Positions 40,405 to 49,691 of a stretch of DNA of 64,000 nucleotides are shown here, in pieces; position 1 is the stretch's first letter, and every line of letters begins with the position of its first letter. The notes beneath the pieces were generated by a model. The model searched no databases. It had not been told where the DNA came from and saw only the letters and a list, made by a program, of their open reading frames with translations. Source of the DNA: Actinospineispora eucalypti (GTDB lineage: Bacteria; Actinomycetota; Actinomycetes; Mycobacteriales; Pseudonocardiaceae); contig JACHMT010000002.1 in the NCBI GenBank assembly GCA_014208095.1, positions 62,001 to 126,000 of the forward strand. The letters are read 5' to 3'. Made by a program: the position numbers and the translations under genes.

Positions 40405-42352
40405 TCCCCGGCGCAGGAAGCTGCGGTACGCCTACGGGCCGTACGGGGGTGGGCCGGACCCGCTGGCCCCGCCGTTCGACGTCCGCGAGGCGATGGACCA
40501 GATCGGCCGAGACGTGATGGAGGGCTCGTCCCCCCGGCAGGCCCTGCAGGAGCTGCTCCGAAGGGGCCTCGACGGGCGGCGCGGGCTGGACGACCTGAGC
40601 CGCCAGGTCTGGCAGCGCCGCCGCGAGCTGCAGCGGGACAACCGGCTGGACGGAACCCTGCAGCAGGTTCGTGAGCTGCTGGAACGAGCCCTCGAGGCGG
40701 AGCGGAACGCGCTTCAGCGGGAGGACTCCGACGACGCCCGGTTCCGCGAGATGCAGCTGGACGCGCTGCCCGGCGACACCGGCGGCGCGGTCCGCGAGCT
40801 GGGCGAGTACGACTGGCGTTCCTCCGACGCGCGGGAGGCCTACGAGGAGATCCGCGACCTGCTCGGCCGGGAGCTGCTGGACCAGCGGTTCCAGGGCATG
40901 AAGGAGGCGATGGAGAACGCCACCCCGGAGGACGTGGAGCGCGTCCGGGAGATGCTGGACGACCTCAACGCGCTGCTGGCCCAGCACGCCCAGGGCCAGG
41001 ACACGACCGACCAGTTCGCGCGGTTCATGGCCAAGCACGGCGAGTTCTTCCCGGAGAACCCGCGCAACACCGAGGAGCTGATCGACCTCCTGGCCGCCCG
41101 GGCGGCGGCCGCGCAGCGGATGCTCAACTCGATGTCCGCCGAGCAGCGCGCCCAGCTGATGGAGCTGGCCGGACAGGCGTTCGGCGATCCCCGGCTGGCC
41201 AACGCGCTGGCCCAGCTGGACGCCCAGCTGCAGGGGCTGCGGCCGGGGGAGGACTGGCGGGGGTCCGGCCGGTTCCGGGGCGAGAACCCGATGGGCATGG
41301 GCGAGGCCACCCGCGCGCTGGAGGAGCTGGGCCAGCTGGACGCCCTGGCCGAGCAGCTGGCCCAGAGCTACCCGGGTGCCCGGATGGAGGACATCGACCT
41401 GGAGGCTTTGTCGGCCGCGCTCGGCGAACAGGCCGCCGTGGACGCCCGCACGCTGGCCGAGCTGGAGCGGGAGCTGCGCCGCCAGGGCCTGTTCGAGCGG
41501 GCCGCCGACGGCACGCTCCAGCTGTCGCCGAAGGCGCTGCGCCGGCTCGGCGAGTCGGTGCTGCGGGACGTGGTGAACCAGATCGGCGCCCGCCGGGGCG
41601 AGCGGGAGACCCGCCGGTCGGGGGCCGCCGGCGAGGCCACCGGGGCGACCCGGCCGTGGGCGTTCGGCGACACCGAGGCCTGGTCGGTCCCGCGCACGCT
41701 GCTCAACGCGCAGCTGCGGCGGGCCGGTGGGGACTCCCGGCGGCTGGACGTGACCGACGTGGAGGTGGTGGAGACCGAGCAGCGCACCAGGGCGGCGGTG
41801 GCGTTGCTGGTGGACACCTCGTGGTCGATGGTGGCGCAGGGCCGCTGGGTGCCGATGAAGCGCACCGCGCTGGCCCTGTACCAGCTGATCTCCACCCGGT
41901 TCCGGGGCGACGACCTGGCGCTGATCACCTTCGGCCGGCACGCGCAGACCGTGGAGCTGGGCGAGCTGGTCGGCCTGGAGGGGGTGTACGCACAGGGCAC
42001 CAACCTGCACCATGCGCTGCTGCTCGCGGCCCGGCACCTGCGCAAGCATCCCGACGCCTTGCCGGTGGTGTTGGTGGTCACCGACGGCGAGCCCACCGCG
42101 CACCTGGAACCGGGGGGACACGCCTACTTCGACTACCCGCCCAGCCCACACACCATCCGGGCGACCATCGGCGAGGTGGACCGGCTGACCGGGATGAACG
42201 CGGTGTTCACCTTCTTCGTGCTGGGCGACGACCCGAGGCTGGCCGCGTTCATGGACGACGTGGCCCGGCGGTGCAACGGCCGGGTGGTCGCGCCGTCGCT
42301 GGACGGCCTGGGCGCCGAGGTGGTGGCCGACTACCTGCGCACCCGGCGCTAA
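40397..42352 (+). CDS. VWA-domain partner of the AAA ATPase
   Basis: The 651-residue protein has a long helical, charged N-terminal part (residues 20-390) and a C-terminal von Willebrand A domain with MIDAS motif LLVDTSWSM and distal TDGEPTAHL. It overlaps the MoxR-like gene by 8 nt, so the two are made together. The pair resembles the ChlI/ChlD organisation but has no magnesium chelatase context, so a general cofactor-insertion or remodelling role is inferred. Confidence 0.88.
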   Translation: MADPRRRKLRYAYGPYGGGPDPLAPPFDVREAMDQIGRDVMEGSSPRQALQELLRRGLDGRRGLDDLSRQVWQRRRELQRDNRLDGTLQQVRELLERALEAERNALQREDSDDARFREMQLDALPGDTGGAVRELGEYDWRSSDAREAYEEIRDLLGRELLDQRFQGMKEAMENATPEDVERVREMLDDLNALLAQHAQGQDTTDQFARFMAKHGEFFPENPRNTEELIDLLAARAAAAQRMLNSMSAEQRAQLMELAGQAFGDPRLANALAQLDAQLQGLRPGEDWRGSGRFRGENPMGMGEATRALEELGQLDALAEQLAQSYPGARMEDIDLEALSAALGEQAAVDARTLAELERELRRQGLFERAADGTLQLSPKALRRLGESVLRDVVNQIGARRGERETRRSGAAGEATGATRPWAFGDTEAWSVPRTLLNAQLRRAGGDSRRLDVTDVEVVETEQRTRAAVALLVDTSWSMVAQGRWVPMKRTALALYQLISTRFRGDDLALITFGRHAQTVELGELVGLEGVYAQGTNLHHALLLAARHLRKHPDALPVVLVVTDGEPTAHLEPGGHAYFDYPPSPHTIRATIGEVDRLTGMNAVFTFFVLGDDPRLAAFMDDVARRCNGRVVAPSLDGLGAEVVADYLRTRR

Positions 42353-42427
42353 CCTGCCCTCGCGCAACCGGAACCGCGGCCGCGGTGTTCGGTGGGTGTG
42401 GACAGTTTGGGCGGCGGAACCGCGTTG

Positions 42428-43000
42428 ATGGAACCAACGGTCGAGGACCGGATCCGGGACGCGCTGCGCGACGACCTGGACCGGGGCTTCGCGCTGTTGT
42501 TCGAGGCCCACCAGCGGCAGCTGTTCAGCACGGCGCTGCGGCTGTCCGGGCGGTGGGCCGACGCGGAGGACCTCAGCGCCGACGCGTTCCTGCGGGCCTA
42601 CCGGGCGCTGCGCGGCTACCCGCCGGAGCGGATCGCGGCGCTGCGCCCCCGGGCCTGGCTGGTCACCATCCTGCTCAACGCGTGGCGCAACCGGCAGCGG
42701 GACGCGGCGCGCCGGCCGACCGCCCCGCTGGAGGCGGCGGCCGAGCCGGTGGACCCGACGGCCGACGTGGTCGGAAAGGTCACCGGCCGGGAAACCGGTG
42801 ACGAGCTGGCCGGGCTGCTCGCTCAACTGCCCCAGCCCCAGCGGGTCGCCGTGGTGCTGCGGCACGTCGGTGACCTGTCCATCGCGGAGATCGCCGAGGT
42901 GCTCGGATGCGCCGAGGGAACCGCCAAGTCACACATATCCCGTGGCCTCGCGCGCCTGCGGACCCTGCGCGGAGAGCTGACCGAAGGAGGTGTCCGATGA
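42428..43000 (+). CDS. ECF-type RNA polymerase sigma factor
   Basis: The ATG at 42428 (MEPTVEDRIRDAL) gives 190 residues. Region 2 spans LLFEAHQRQLFSTALRLSG and DLSADAFLRAYRAL (-10 recognition); region 4 is LPQPQRVAVVLRHVGDLSIAEIAEVLG, followed by GTAKSHISRGLARL (-35 recognition). The stop overlaps the next ATG (ATGA), and an AAGGAGGT site precedes that start. Instead of an anti-sigma gene, the coupled gene encodes an alkylguanine methyltransferase. Confidence 0.9.
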   Translation: MEPTVEDRIRDALRDDLDRGFALLFEAHQRQLFSTALRLSGRWADAEDLSADAFLRAYRALRGYPPERIAALRPRAWLVTILLNAWRNRQRDAARRPTAPLEAAAEPVDPTADVVGKVTGRETGDELAGLLAQLPQPQRVAVVLRHVGDLSIAEIAEVLGCAEGTAKSHISRGLARLRTLRGELTEGGVR

Positions 43001-43560
43001 TCACTCCGGACGAGTTGGCCGATGAGCTGGCCGGGCTGCGGGTGGACCCGCCGGCGTCGTTGCGGGACCGCGTGCTGGCCCGCTGGGTGCGCGTGCCGGG
43101 GCCGCTGGGCGAGCTGTACGTCGCGGTGACCGAGGCGGGCATCGCCTACCTGCGGCCGGAAGCCGACCCGGAAGCCTTCGCGGCTGACTTCCGGGCCCGC
43201 TTCGGCCGCCCGATCGTGCCCGGTGACGAGCTGCCGGAGGGTTTGCTGCGGGCGCTCGGACCGGACGCCGAGGGCGCGCGGGCGCTGCCGGTCGACCTGC
43301 GCGGGCTGACCCCGTTCGCCCGGGATGTGCTCACCGTGACCAGGCAGATCCCGGTGGGGGAGACCCGCCCGTACGCGTGGGTGGCCAGCGAGATCGGCCG
43401 GCCGAAGGCGGTCCGCGCGGTGGGAACCGCGCTGGGGCGCAACCCGGTGCCGATCGTCATCCCGTGCCACCGGGTGACCCGGACGGACGGGGCGCCGAGC
43501 GGGTACATCTTCGGCCCCGCCGCCCGGGAACGCCTGCTGACCGCCGAGCGCGCCGCCTGA
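42997..43560 (+). CDS. ogt: Methylated-DNA-[protein]-cysteine S-methyltransferase
   Basis: Suicide repair of O6-alkylguanine. The C-terminal domain carries the active site IVIPCHRV and the helix-turn-helix Arg-finger region GRPKAVRAVGTALGRNP. The N-terminal about 35 residues (MITPDELADELAGLRVDPPAS) are not part of the standard fold and read like the start of an anti-sigma factor. It is translationally coupled to the ECF sigma gene, so it may sit under, or influence, that sigma factor. Length is 187 residues. Confidence 0.93.
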   Translation: MITPDELADELAGLRVDPPASLRDRVLARWVRVPGPLGELYVAVTEAGIAYLRPEADPEAFAADFRARFGRPIVPGDELPEGLLRALGPDAEGARALPVDLRGLTPFARDVLTVTRQIPVGETRPYAWVASEIGRPKAVRAVGTALGRNPVPIVIPCHRVTRTDGAPSGYIFGPAARERLLTAERAA

Positions 43561-43623
43561 GTTCCGGCTGGCCCACTCGGCGGGACATCGAGGCCAAGCT
43601 GCCCGACGAGTGGTGGTGACGGC

Positions 43624-45234
43624 TCAGTTGTTCTCGCCCCGGCCGACCACCCCGGGCACCGCGGCGGAGAACACCGCGCCGGACCCGGAGCCGCCGGCCT
43701 CGGCCAGCCACAGCTCGCCGCCGAGCCGTCTGGCCTCGTGCCGGGCCAGCGCCAGGCCCAACCCGTGGCCCGGGCTGGACTTGGTGCTCACCCCCTCGTC
43801 GAAGATCGCGTCCGGCGGCTCGACCGCCACCCCGCCGCCGCTGTCCCGCACCGACATGCGCAGCGTGGAACCGTCCGCCCGCAGCGTCACCTCGACCCAG
43901 GGCGGACGGCGTTCGCCCTGGTAGGCGGCCTGCAGGGCGTTGTCCAGCACGTTGCCCAGCAGGGTCAGCACGGGCACCAGGTGGCCCAGATGGCCGGGCA
44001 CCGAGGACTCCTCGGCGAGCCCGAGCAGGATGCCCCGCTGGTGGGCCTGCTCGGTCTTGGCCAGCAGCAGCGCGCGCAGGTGCGGGTCCTGGATGGAAGC
44101 GTCGATCTCGGCGGCCTGGCCGGCGCCGGTCTCGGTGAGCGTCTGCAGGTAGTCCTGCGCCTCGGTGTGGTGGCCGAGCTGGAGCAGCCCGGAAAGCGTG
44201 TGCAGCCGGTTGGAGTACTCGTGCCGCTGCGCCCGCAGGTCGTCGGTGAGCGAGCGGACCGCGTCCAGCTCCCGGGTGAGGGTGTCGAGGTCGGTGCGGT
44301 CCCGCAGCGTCAGCACGGTGCCGAGCAGTCGGCCGCCCCGGTCCACCGCGCGCGAGTTGATCACCAGCACCCGGTTGTCGGCGACCGCGAGCACGTTGTC
44401 CGCCGGCGGGTGCTCGAGCGCCCGCTGCAACCGGGGGGAGAGCGGCAGCGCGCCGGCCCAGGTGCCGGTCGGCAGCGGCACACCGAGCAGCCGCTCCGCC
44501 TCGGCGTTGCGGACCAGGATCTTGCGCTCCGGGTCCACCGCGAGCACGCCCTCCCGGATGCCGTGCAGCACCGCCTCGTGCTCGTAGAGCATCTCGGTCA
44601 GCTCGCGCGGCTCCACGCCGTGGGTGAGCCGGCGCAGGCGGCGGCTGAGCAGCCAGCAGGCGGCCAGCCCGAGCGCCGCCGCGGCCAGCGCGAACACGCC
44701 GAGCAGCACACGCAGCCGTTGGATCTCCCGGGCCGGCGCGGTCAGGGCGTAGCCCACGCTGACCACCCCGACGACCCGCCCGTCGGCCGCCCGGATCGGC
44801 GTCTTGCTGCGTACCGACTGGCCGAGCGTGCCGGTCTCGACGGCGCCGATGACCTCCCGCCCGGCCAGCGCCTCCGCCGGGTTGGTGCTGATCAGGTGGC
44901 CGACCTGCTCGGGGTTGGGGTGGGCCAGCCGGATGCCCCAGTCGTCGGCGATGGTCACGTACAGCGCGCCGGTCCGCCGGGTCAGGTCCAGCACCTGTTT
45001 CTGCAGCTCGCCGCCCGGGCGGTGCGCGGTGGCGGCGGCGATCACCTCCGGGTCGATGGCCACCGCGCGGGCGATGGCCAGGGAGCGCTGGCCGTACTCG
45101 TCGGACAGCGTGGTCGCCAGCAGGGTGGCGAACAGCGTGGCGACCAGCCCGATCAACAGCAGCACCATGATGGTCAGGAACAAAAAGATCTGACCGGTGA
45201 ACGGGAGCCTGCGGAGCCCGAGCATGGCGGGCAA
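43624..45234 (-). CDS. CitA/DcuS-type sensor histidine kinase
   Basis: The 536-residue protein has membrane helix 1 (QIFLFLTIMVLLLIGLVATL), an extracytoplasmic PAS-like sensor (about 40-175), membrane helix 2 (VLLGVFALAAAALGLAACWLL), a cytoplasmic PAS (about 215-320), an H-box with LRAQRHEYSNRLHTLSGLLQ, and an ATPase with N-box LGNVLDNALQAA and G-box GHGLGLALAR. This family senses di- and tricarboxylates. No response regulator is adjacent in the window. A second Met at 45225 is an alternative start. Confidence 0.92.
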   Translation of the reverse strand: MPAMLGLRRLPFTGQIFLFLTIMVLLLIGLVATLFATLLATTLSDEYGQRSLAIARAVAIDPEVIAAATAHRPGGELQKQVLDLTRRTGALYVTIADDWGIRLAHPNPEQVGHLISTNPAEALAGREVIGAVETGTLGQSVRSKTPIRAADGRVVGVVSVGYALTAPAREIQRLRVLLGVFALAAAALGLAACWLLSRRLRRLTHGVEPRELTEMLYEHEAVLHGIREGVLAVDPERKILVRNAEAERLLGVPLPTGTWAGALPLSPRLQRALEHPPADNVLAVADNRVLVINSRAVDRGGRLLGTVLTLRDRTDLDTLTRELDAVRSLTDDLRAQRHEYSNRLHTLSGLLQLGHHTEAQDYLQTLTETGAGQAAEIDASIQDPHLRALLLAKTEQAHQRGILLGLAEESSVPGHLGHLVPVLTLLGNVLDNALQAAYQGERRPPWVEVTLRADGSTLRMSVRDSGGGVAVEPPDAIFDEGVSTKSSPGHGLGLALARHEARRLGGELWLAEAGGSGSGAVFSAAVPGVVGRGENN

Positions 45235-45279
45235 ACTACCGGCGCTACCCGAACGGGTTAGAGCCTGCCTGGCAAATGA

Positions 45280-46101
45280 TCAGTTCATCCAGGTGCGGCT
45301 GAACCGCTGGTAGGTGCCGTCGCCGATGCTCATCCGCAGCCAGTCGTTCACCCACTGCTGGAAGACCACGTCGCCCCGGGGGAGCAGGTAGGCCTTGGGG
45401 CCGAAGCTGAGCGGGCGCTCCGGGTTCACCGCGCACAGCTCGGGGTGCTGTTTGGACTGCCAGCGGGCCTCGCTGGCGTCGGTGATCATCACGTCCGCCC
45501 GGTTGGCCACGATCTCCTCGAAGATCGTGTTGTTGTCCGGGTGCACGGTCACGTTGGCCCGCTTGAGCCGCTCGTTGGCGAAGGCCTCGTTGGTGCCGCC
45601 GGGGTTCACCACCACGCGCACGCCCGGCCGGTCGATCAGGTCCAGGTTCTGGAACCGGGCCAGGGTCGCGCAGCGGGTGATCGGGGCCTTGCCGTCGATC
45701 AGGTACGGGTCGCTGAACGCCGCCTTGCGCGCCCGGCCCAGCTCGATGGAGATGCCGCCCATGGCGATGTCGCAACGGTCGGCGGCCACGTCGTCGGCCA
45801 CCGTCTTCCACTGGGTGGGCACGATGGTGAGCCGGGCGCCGAGCTTGCGGGCCAGGTCGCCGGCCATGTCGATGTCGATGCCGGTCCAGCGGTCGGTGCG
45901 CGGGTCGTGGTAGGTGAACGGCCGGTAGTCGCCGGTGCTGCACACCCGCAGCTCACCGCGGTCCGGCACCGCGTCCAGGGCGCTCATCTCGGGCTGGGGC
46001 GGGTCGGGTGGCGGCTTCTTGGCACAGGACACGCCGCCGGCCAGGACGACCAGCAGCCCCGCGAGCACGGCCAGGGCGCGGCCCAGACCAGCCTGTCGCA
46101 T
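45280..46101 (-). CDS. PheC-like (cyclohexadienyl dehydratase / solute-binding family 3) lipoprotein
   Basis: The 273-residue protein has a signal peptide ending in the lipobox LAGGVSC. The mature part is a family-3 solute-binding fold. Several stretches (LRVCSTGDYRPFTYHDP, AMGGISI, NPGGTNEAF, ADVMITDASEARWQ) resemble PheC, which turns prephenate/arogenate into phenylpyruvate/phenylalanine, more than transport binding proteins, and no ABC transporter genes lie nearby. A binding-protein role remains possible. Confidence 0.7.
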   Translation of the reverse strand: MRQAGLGRALAVLAGLLVVLAGGVSCAKKPPPDPPQPEMSALDAVPDRGELRVCSTGDYRPFTYHDPRTDRWTGIDIDMAGDLARKLGARLTIVPTQWKTVADDVAADRCDIAMGGISIELGRARKAAFSDPYLIDGKAPITRCATLARFQNLDLIDRPGVRVVVNPGGTNEAFANERLKRANVTVHPDNNTIFEEIVANRADVMITDASEARWQSKQHPELCAVNPERPLSFGPKAYLLPRGDVVFQQWVNDWLRMSIGDGTYQRFSRTWMN

Positions 46102-46263
46102 GCAGTTCCCCTTCGCTCACCGCCACCGCGCGGCACCGACGCTGCCCCCGGCGTTGCCCTTACGTTGCCATAGCCTCATCCACGCCCCTCCGCTGCCCGG
46201 TCGGTCCCCCGATGCGCCGCTGGTCGGGTCGCGTGGTTGCCGGTAACAAGTACTTTGTCTGTT

Positions 46264-47502
46264 ATGCAACCCTGGTCGTCCACCCCGCTGCCCGTCGTGC
46301 CCGGCTCGCCCCCGCCGTTGCGCCTTTTCGACACCGCCACCGGTGAGGTCCGTCCCACGGCGCCGGGGAAGACGGCCCGCATGTACGTCTGCGGCATCAC
46401 CCCCTACGACGCGACGCACCTCGGGCATGCCGCCACCTACCTGGCGTTCGACCTGGTCAACCGGGCGTGGCGGGACGCGGGGCACGAGGTGCACTACGTG
46501 CAGAACGTGACCGACATCGACGAGCCCCTGCTCGAGCGGGCGGCGCGCGACCAGGACGACTGGGTGGTCCTCGGCATGCGGGAGACCGCGCTGTTCCGGG
46601 AGGACATGGAGTCGCTGCGGGTGCTCCCGCCCCGGCACTACATCGGCGCGGTCGAGGCGATGTCCGAGATCAGCGCGCTGGTGGACAAGCTGCTGGCCTC
46701 CGGCGCCGCGTACCGCATCGGCGACCCCGAGTACCCGGACGTCTACCACGACAGCGCGGCCACCCCCGACTTCGGCTACGAGTCGCGTTACGACGAGGCC
46801 ACCATGCTGCGCTACTCCGCCGAGCGCGGCGGTGACCCGGACCGGCCGGGCAAGCGCAACCCGGTGGACGCCCTGCTGTGGCGGATGGCCCGGCCGGGGG
46901 AGCCGTTCTGGGACAGCGAGCTGGGCCGGGGCCGCCCCGGCTGGCACGTGGAGTGCACGGCGATCGCGCTGAACCGGCTGGGCGCGCAGATCGACGTGCA
47001 GGGCGGCGGCTCGGACCTGATCTTCCCGCACCACGAGTTCGGCGCCGCGCACGCCGAGGCGCACACCGGCCAGCACCCGTTCGCCCGGCACTACTGCCAC
47101 GCCGGCATGATCGCGCTGGACGGGGAGAAGATGTCCAAGTCACGCGGCAACCTGGTGTTCGTCTCCCGGCTGCGGGCGGACGAGGTGGACCCCATGGCCA
47201 TCCGGCTGGCGCTGCTCGCCGGTCATTGGCGCGCCGACCGGGCCTGGATGCCCGAGCTGCTGACCGAGGCGCAGGCGCGGCTGGCCGCCTGGCGGGAGGC
47301 GGTCCGGCTGGACGCCGGGCCGGAGACCGCCGCGATGATCGGCCAGCTGCGCGAGCGCCTGGCCGACGACCTGGACACGCCGCGTGCGCTGCTCGCGGTG
47401 GACGCCTGGGCGCGGGACGCGCGGAACCGGGCCGGACGGGACCCGGACGCGCCGCGGCAGGCCGGGGAAGCCATCGACGCGCTGCTCGGCGTGGCCCTCT
47501 AA
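46264..47502 (+). CDS. mshC: Mycothiol ligase: cysteine to GlcN-Ins (MshC)
   Basis: MshC joins cysteine to glucosaminyl-inositol with ATP in mycothiol synthesis. It is related to cysteinyl-tRNA synthetase: [14 protein letters not shown] holds the zinc Cys and a HIGH-like motif, and [11 protein letters not shown] is the KMSKS loop. At 412 residues it lacks the tRNA-binding tail. ATG 46264 ([14 protein letters not shown]) is the preferred start. Its presence marks a mycothiol-producing actinobacterium. Confidence 0.97.
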   Translation: MQPWSSTPLPVVPGSPPPLRLFDTATGEVRPTAPGKTARMYVCGITPYDATHLGHAATYLAFDLVNRAWRDAGHEVHYVQNVTDIDEPLLERAARDQDDWVVLGMRETALFREDMESLRVLPPRHYIGAVEAMSEISALVDKLLASGAAYRIGDPEYPDVYHDSAATPDFGYESRYDEATMLRYSAERGGDPDRPGKRNPVDALLWRMARPGEPFWDSELGRGRPGWHVECTAIALNRLGAQIDVQGGGSDLIFPHHEFGAAHAEAHTGQHPFARHYCHAGMIALDGEKMSKSRGNLVFVSRLRADEVDPMAIRLALLAGHWRADRAWMPELLTEAQARLAAWREAVRLDAGPETAAMIGQLRERLADDLDTPRALLAVDAWARDARNRAGRDPDAPRQAGEAIDALLGVAL

Positions 47503-47522
47503 CTCCCAGGGAAGGGACGGAC

Positions 47523-47885
47523 ATGGCGCACAACGTGCTCGGCGGTGAGCTCGAACCGTGCAGCATGGACCCGTTGACCGGCTTCTACCGCAACGGCTGC
47601 TGCGACACCGGGGGTGACGACGCCGGGGTGCACACCGTCTGTGTGCGCCTCACGTCGGAGTTCCTGGAGTTCAGCAGGTCGGTGGGGAACGACCTGTCCA
47701 CGCCCCGCCCGGAGTTCGGCTTCGCCGGCCTCAAGCCGGGGGACCAGTGGTGCCTGTGCGCCTCCCGGTGGTCCCAGGCGCTGGCCGCCGGGCAGGCCCC
47801 GGAGGTGGTGCTGGAGGCGACCCACGCCAGGACGCTGGAGTGGGTCGACCTCGACGACCTGCGCCGGCACGCCGCCACCCGCTGA
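47523..47885 (+). CDS. DUF2237-family protein
   Basis: The 120-residue protein begins MAHNVLGGELEPCSMDPLTG and contains CCDTGGDDAGVHTVCV and DQWCLCASRW, conserved Cys-rich motifs of DUF2237. A ribosome site (AAGGGACGG) precedes the ATG. It lies 20 bp after mshC and may be co-transcribed. Function is unknown. Confidence 0.92.
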   Translation: MAHNVLGGELEPCSMDPLTGFYRNGCCDTGGDDAGVHTVCVRLTSEFLEFSRSVGNDLSTPRPEFGFAGLKPGDQWCLCASRWSQALAAGQAPEVVLEATHARTLEWVDLDDLRRHAATR

Positions 47886-47889
47886 GGCC

Positions 47890-48450
47890 TCAGCCGCCGT
47901 AGGGCTGGACGGCCCGGCCGGCGCGCAGCGTGCGCGCCCACCACACCAGCCGGTCCAGCAGGACCTTCGCGGCGGCGGTCGGCCCCTCCGGGTCCTTCAG
48001 CTCGCCGGAGCCGTCGAACAGCTGTGGGTACATGTGGAAGCTCACCGTGTCCCGGATGCTCATCGCGTGCAGCTCGGCGAACACCACGCGCAGCGGCTCG
48101 ACGGCCCGCAACCCGCCGGACAGCCCGCCGTAGCTGACGAACCCGAGCGGCTTGGCCTGCCAGTGTTGCGGCCCGACGCCGTCGATCGCGGCCTTCAGCG
48201 GGCCCGGGTAGCTGTGGTTGTACTCCGGGGTGACCACGACGACCGCGTCCGCCGCGCCGATCCGCCCGGTGAAGTCGGCCGGCTGCTCGGCCAGGTCCAG
48301 CACGCCGACGTCGAGGTCGGTGCGGGGCGTGGCCTGACCGACGAACCAGTTGGCCACCACCGGTCCGAACCGGCCCTCGCGGACGCTGCCGATGATCACC
48401 TCCGCCCGTACCGGGTCGGTCCAGCCGGTCTCTCGTGTTGGTGCGCTCAT
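47890..48450 (-). CDS. NADPH-dependent FMN reductase-like flavoprotein
   Basis: The 186-residue flavodoxin-like protein has the phosphate-binding segment IIGSVREGRFGPVVANW and the isoalloxazine loop TPEYNHSYPGPLKAAID, as in chromate/azo reductases of the NADPH:FMN reductase family. It is divergent from soxR, with a SoxR-box-like palindrome in the shared promoter, so it is a likely SoxR target responding to redox-active compounds. Confidence 0.9.
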   Translation of the reverse strand: MSAPTRETGWTDPVRAEVIIGSVREGRFGPVVANWFVGQATPRTDLDVGVLDLAEQPADFTGRIGAADAVVVVTPEYNHSYPGPLKAAIDGVGPQHWQAKPLGFVSYGGLSGGLRAVEPLRVVFAELHAMSIRDTVSFHMYPQLFDGSGELKDPEGPTAAAKVLLDRLVWWARTLRAGRAVQPYGG

Positions 48451-48514
48451 CGGTGGTTCTGCCTCCCGGCGTTGGGTCCGGTCGGTCGACCGGCTCTGCC
48501 GGGTAGGCTAGAAT

Positions 48515-48530
48515 CTCAACTAATATTGAG
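48515..48530. promoter_or_regulatory. SoxR-box-like palindrome
   Basis: CTCAA-N6-TTGAG (48515-48530) lies in the 103-bp divergent gap between the flavin reductase and soxR, matching the half-sites of known SoxR boxes (CCTCAA...TTGAGG). Confidence 0.65.
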
Positions 48531-48553
48531 GTCAAGGGCGAGAGGGTGACGGC

Positions 48554-49015
48554 ATGCACCAGCCGGCGTGGGACAAGGGCGAGCTGACGGTCGGCCAGCT
48601 CGCCGAGCGCAGCGGGGTGGCCGTCTCCGCGCTGCATTTCTACGAGCGGCAGGGCCTGATCCACAGCCGGCGCACCTCGGGCAACCAGCGGCGGTACCGG
48701 CGCGAGGTGCTGCGCCGGGTCGCCCTGATCCGGATCGCGCAGCGGGTCGGGATCCCGCTCGCGCAGGTCCGGGAGGCGCTGGACGGGCTACCCGACCGGC
48801 GCATCCCGAACCGCAAGGACTGGGAGCAGCTCTCCCAGCGCTGGCACGACGAGCTGACCGAGCGCATCCACTTCCTGGAGCAGCTGCGCGACGAGTTCAC
48901 CGAATGCGTGGGCTGCGGCTGCCTGAGCATCGACAAGTGCCGCATGGCCAACCCGTACGACACCCTCGCCGCCCAGGGCGCGGGCCCGCGCCGGCTGATC
49001 GAAGAACCTAGCTGA
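48554..49015 (+). CDS. soxR: Redox-sensitive MerR-family activator SoxR
   Basis: The 153-residue protein has a MerR helix-turn-helix (LTVGQLAERSGVAVSALHFYERQGLI), a dimerisation helix, and the [2Fe-2S] motif CVGCGCLSIDKC (C-x2-C-x-C-x5-C), which defines SoxR. In actinobacteria SoxR responds to redox-active metabolites and activates reductases and transporters. Its 3' end overlaps the convergent NTF2-like gene by 8 nt. Confidence 0.96.
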   Translation: MHQPAWDKGELTVGQLAERSGVAVSALHFYERQGLIHSRRTSGNQRRYRREVLRRVALIRIAQRVGIPLAQVREALDGLPDRRIPNRKDWEQLSQRWHDELTERIHFLEQLRDEFTECVGCGCLSIDKCRMANPYDTLAAQGAGPRRLIEEPS

Positions 49016-49400
49016 CGACGAGCTCGTGGCCGGACAGGCGGGCGAACTCGGCGCTGTCGAAGTTGATGTAGTTCTCGCACACCCGGCCGTCCCGCACGGT
49101 GATGCAGTCCGCGCCGTTCAGCTGGAACCGCCCGTGCTTCCCGGTGGCGTGCATCACCCAGCGCACGAAGCCGTGCTCGCCGTTCATCGCCCCGGCCGGC
49201 ACCTCCAGCCGGATGTCCGGCAGCAGCGCCATCAGCTTCTCCAGTGCGCCGACATACGCCTCCGTGCCGCGCACGACCTGGTTGCCCGGCCAGTGCCCGA
49301 CCACGTCGTCGGTGACGAAGCCGGGCAGCGGCGCCGGGTCCGGCGCGGCCCAGTACTGCGCGAACAGCTCGGGCGTCCATCCGATCGCGGTGTTGGTCAT
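49008..49400 (-). CDS. NTF2/SnoaL-like domain protein
   Basis: The 130-residue single-domain protein begins MTNTAIGWTPELFAQYWA and has the cone-shaped fold pattern of polyketide cyclase / ester cyclase relatives (DIRLEVPAGAMNGEHGFVRW and GRFQLNGADCITVRDGRV). Such proteins often act in detoxification or as small hydrolases/isomerases. The position next to soxR suggests the same stress theme. No catalytic assignment is made. Confidence 0.8.
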   Translation of the reverse strand: MTNTAIGWTPELFAQYWAAPDPAPLPGFVTDDVVGHWPGNQVVRGTEAYVGALEKLMALLPDIRLEVPAGAMNGEHGFVRWVMHATGKHGRFQLNGADCITVRDGRVCENYINFDSAEFARLSGHELVVS

Positions 49401-49691
49401 TGTTGCCCTCCAAAGTCGTCTCTGACGTGAGGGCTCCAGGTTCTCGCCGCAGCCGGAGGCAGATCAATTACCCACGAGGTAAGGGGATACATGTCAGGGT
49501 GTCGCCACCAGGGTGATCGCCGATCAAGCCCCGGGTCCGGGAGCGGCCGCGCACGCCGGCCCGGCCGCTTCCGGCACCGCCGAACGGCCGTGGCGTCCTG
49601 ATGATCAGTGGTCGCGGGGAATGCGAGATTTGTAGTTCGTGGAGAGCCGCGCGGGAGTTCGCCGCATCCAGCGTTGGCCGGTCGGAACCGG

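Noticed and set aside
40346..42865. 839-residue open frame antisense to the VWA gene
   Set aside because: Low-complexity Gln/Arg/Val/Leu composition opposite a clear AAA-VWA pair.
43558..43619. Short frame ending PTRRDIEAKLPDEWW after ogt
   Set aside because: Protein-like tail, but no ATG/GTG/TTG start in the short stretch; it may be a relic.
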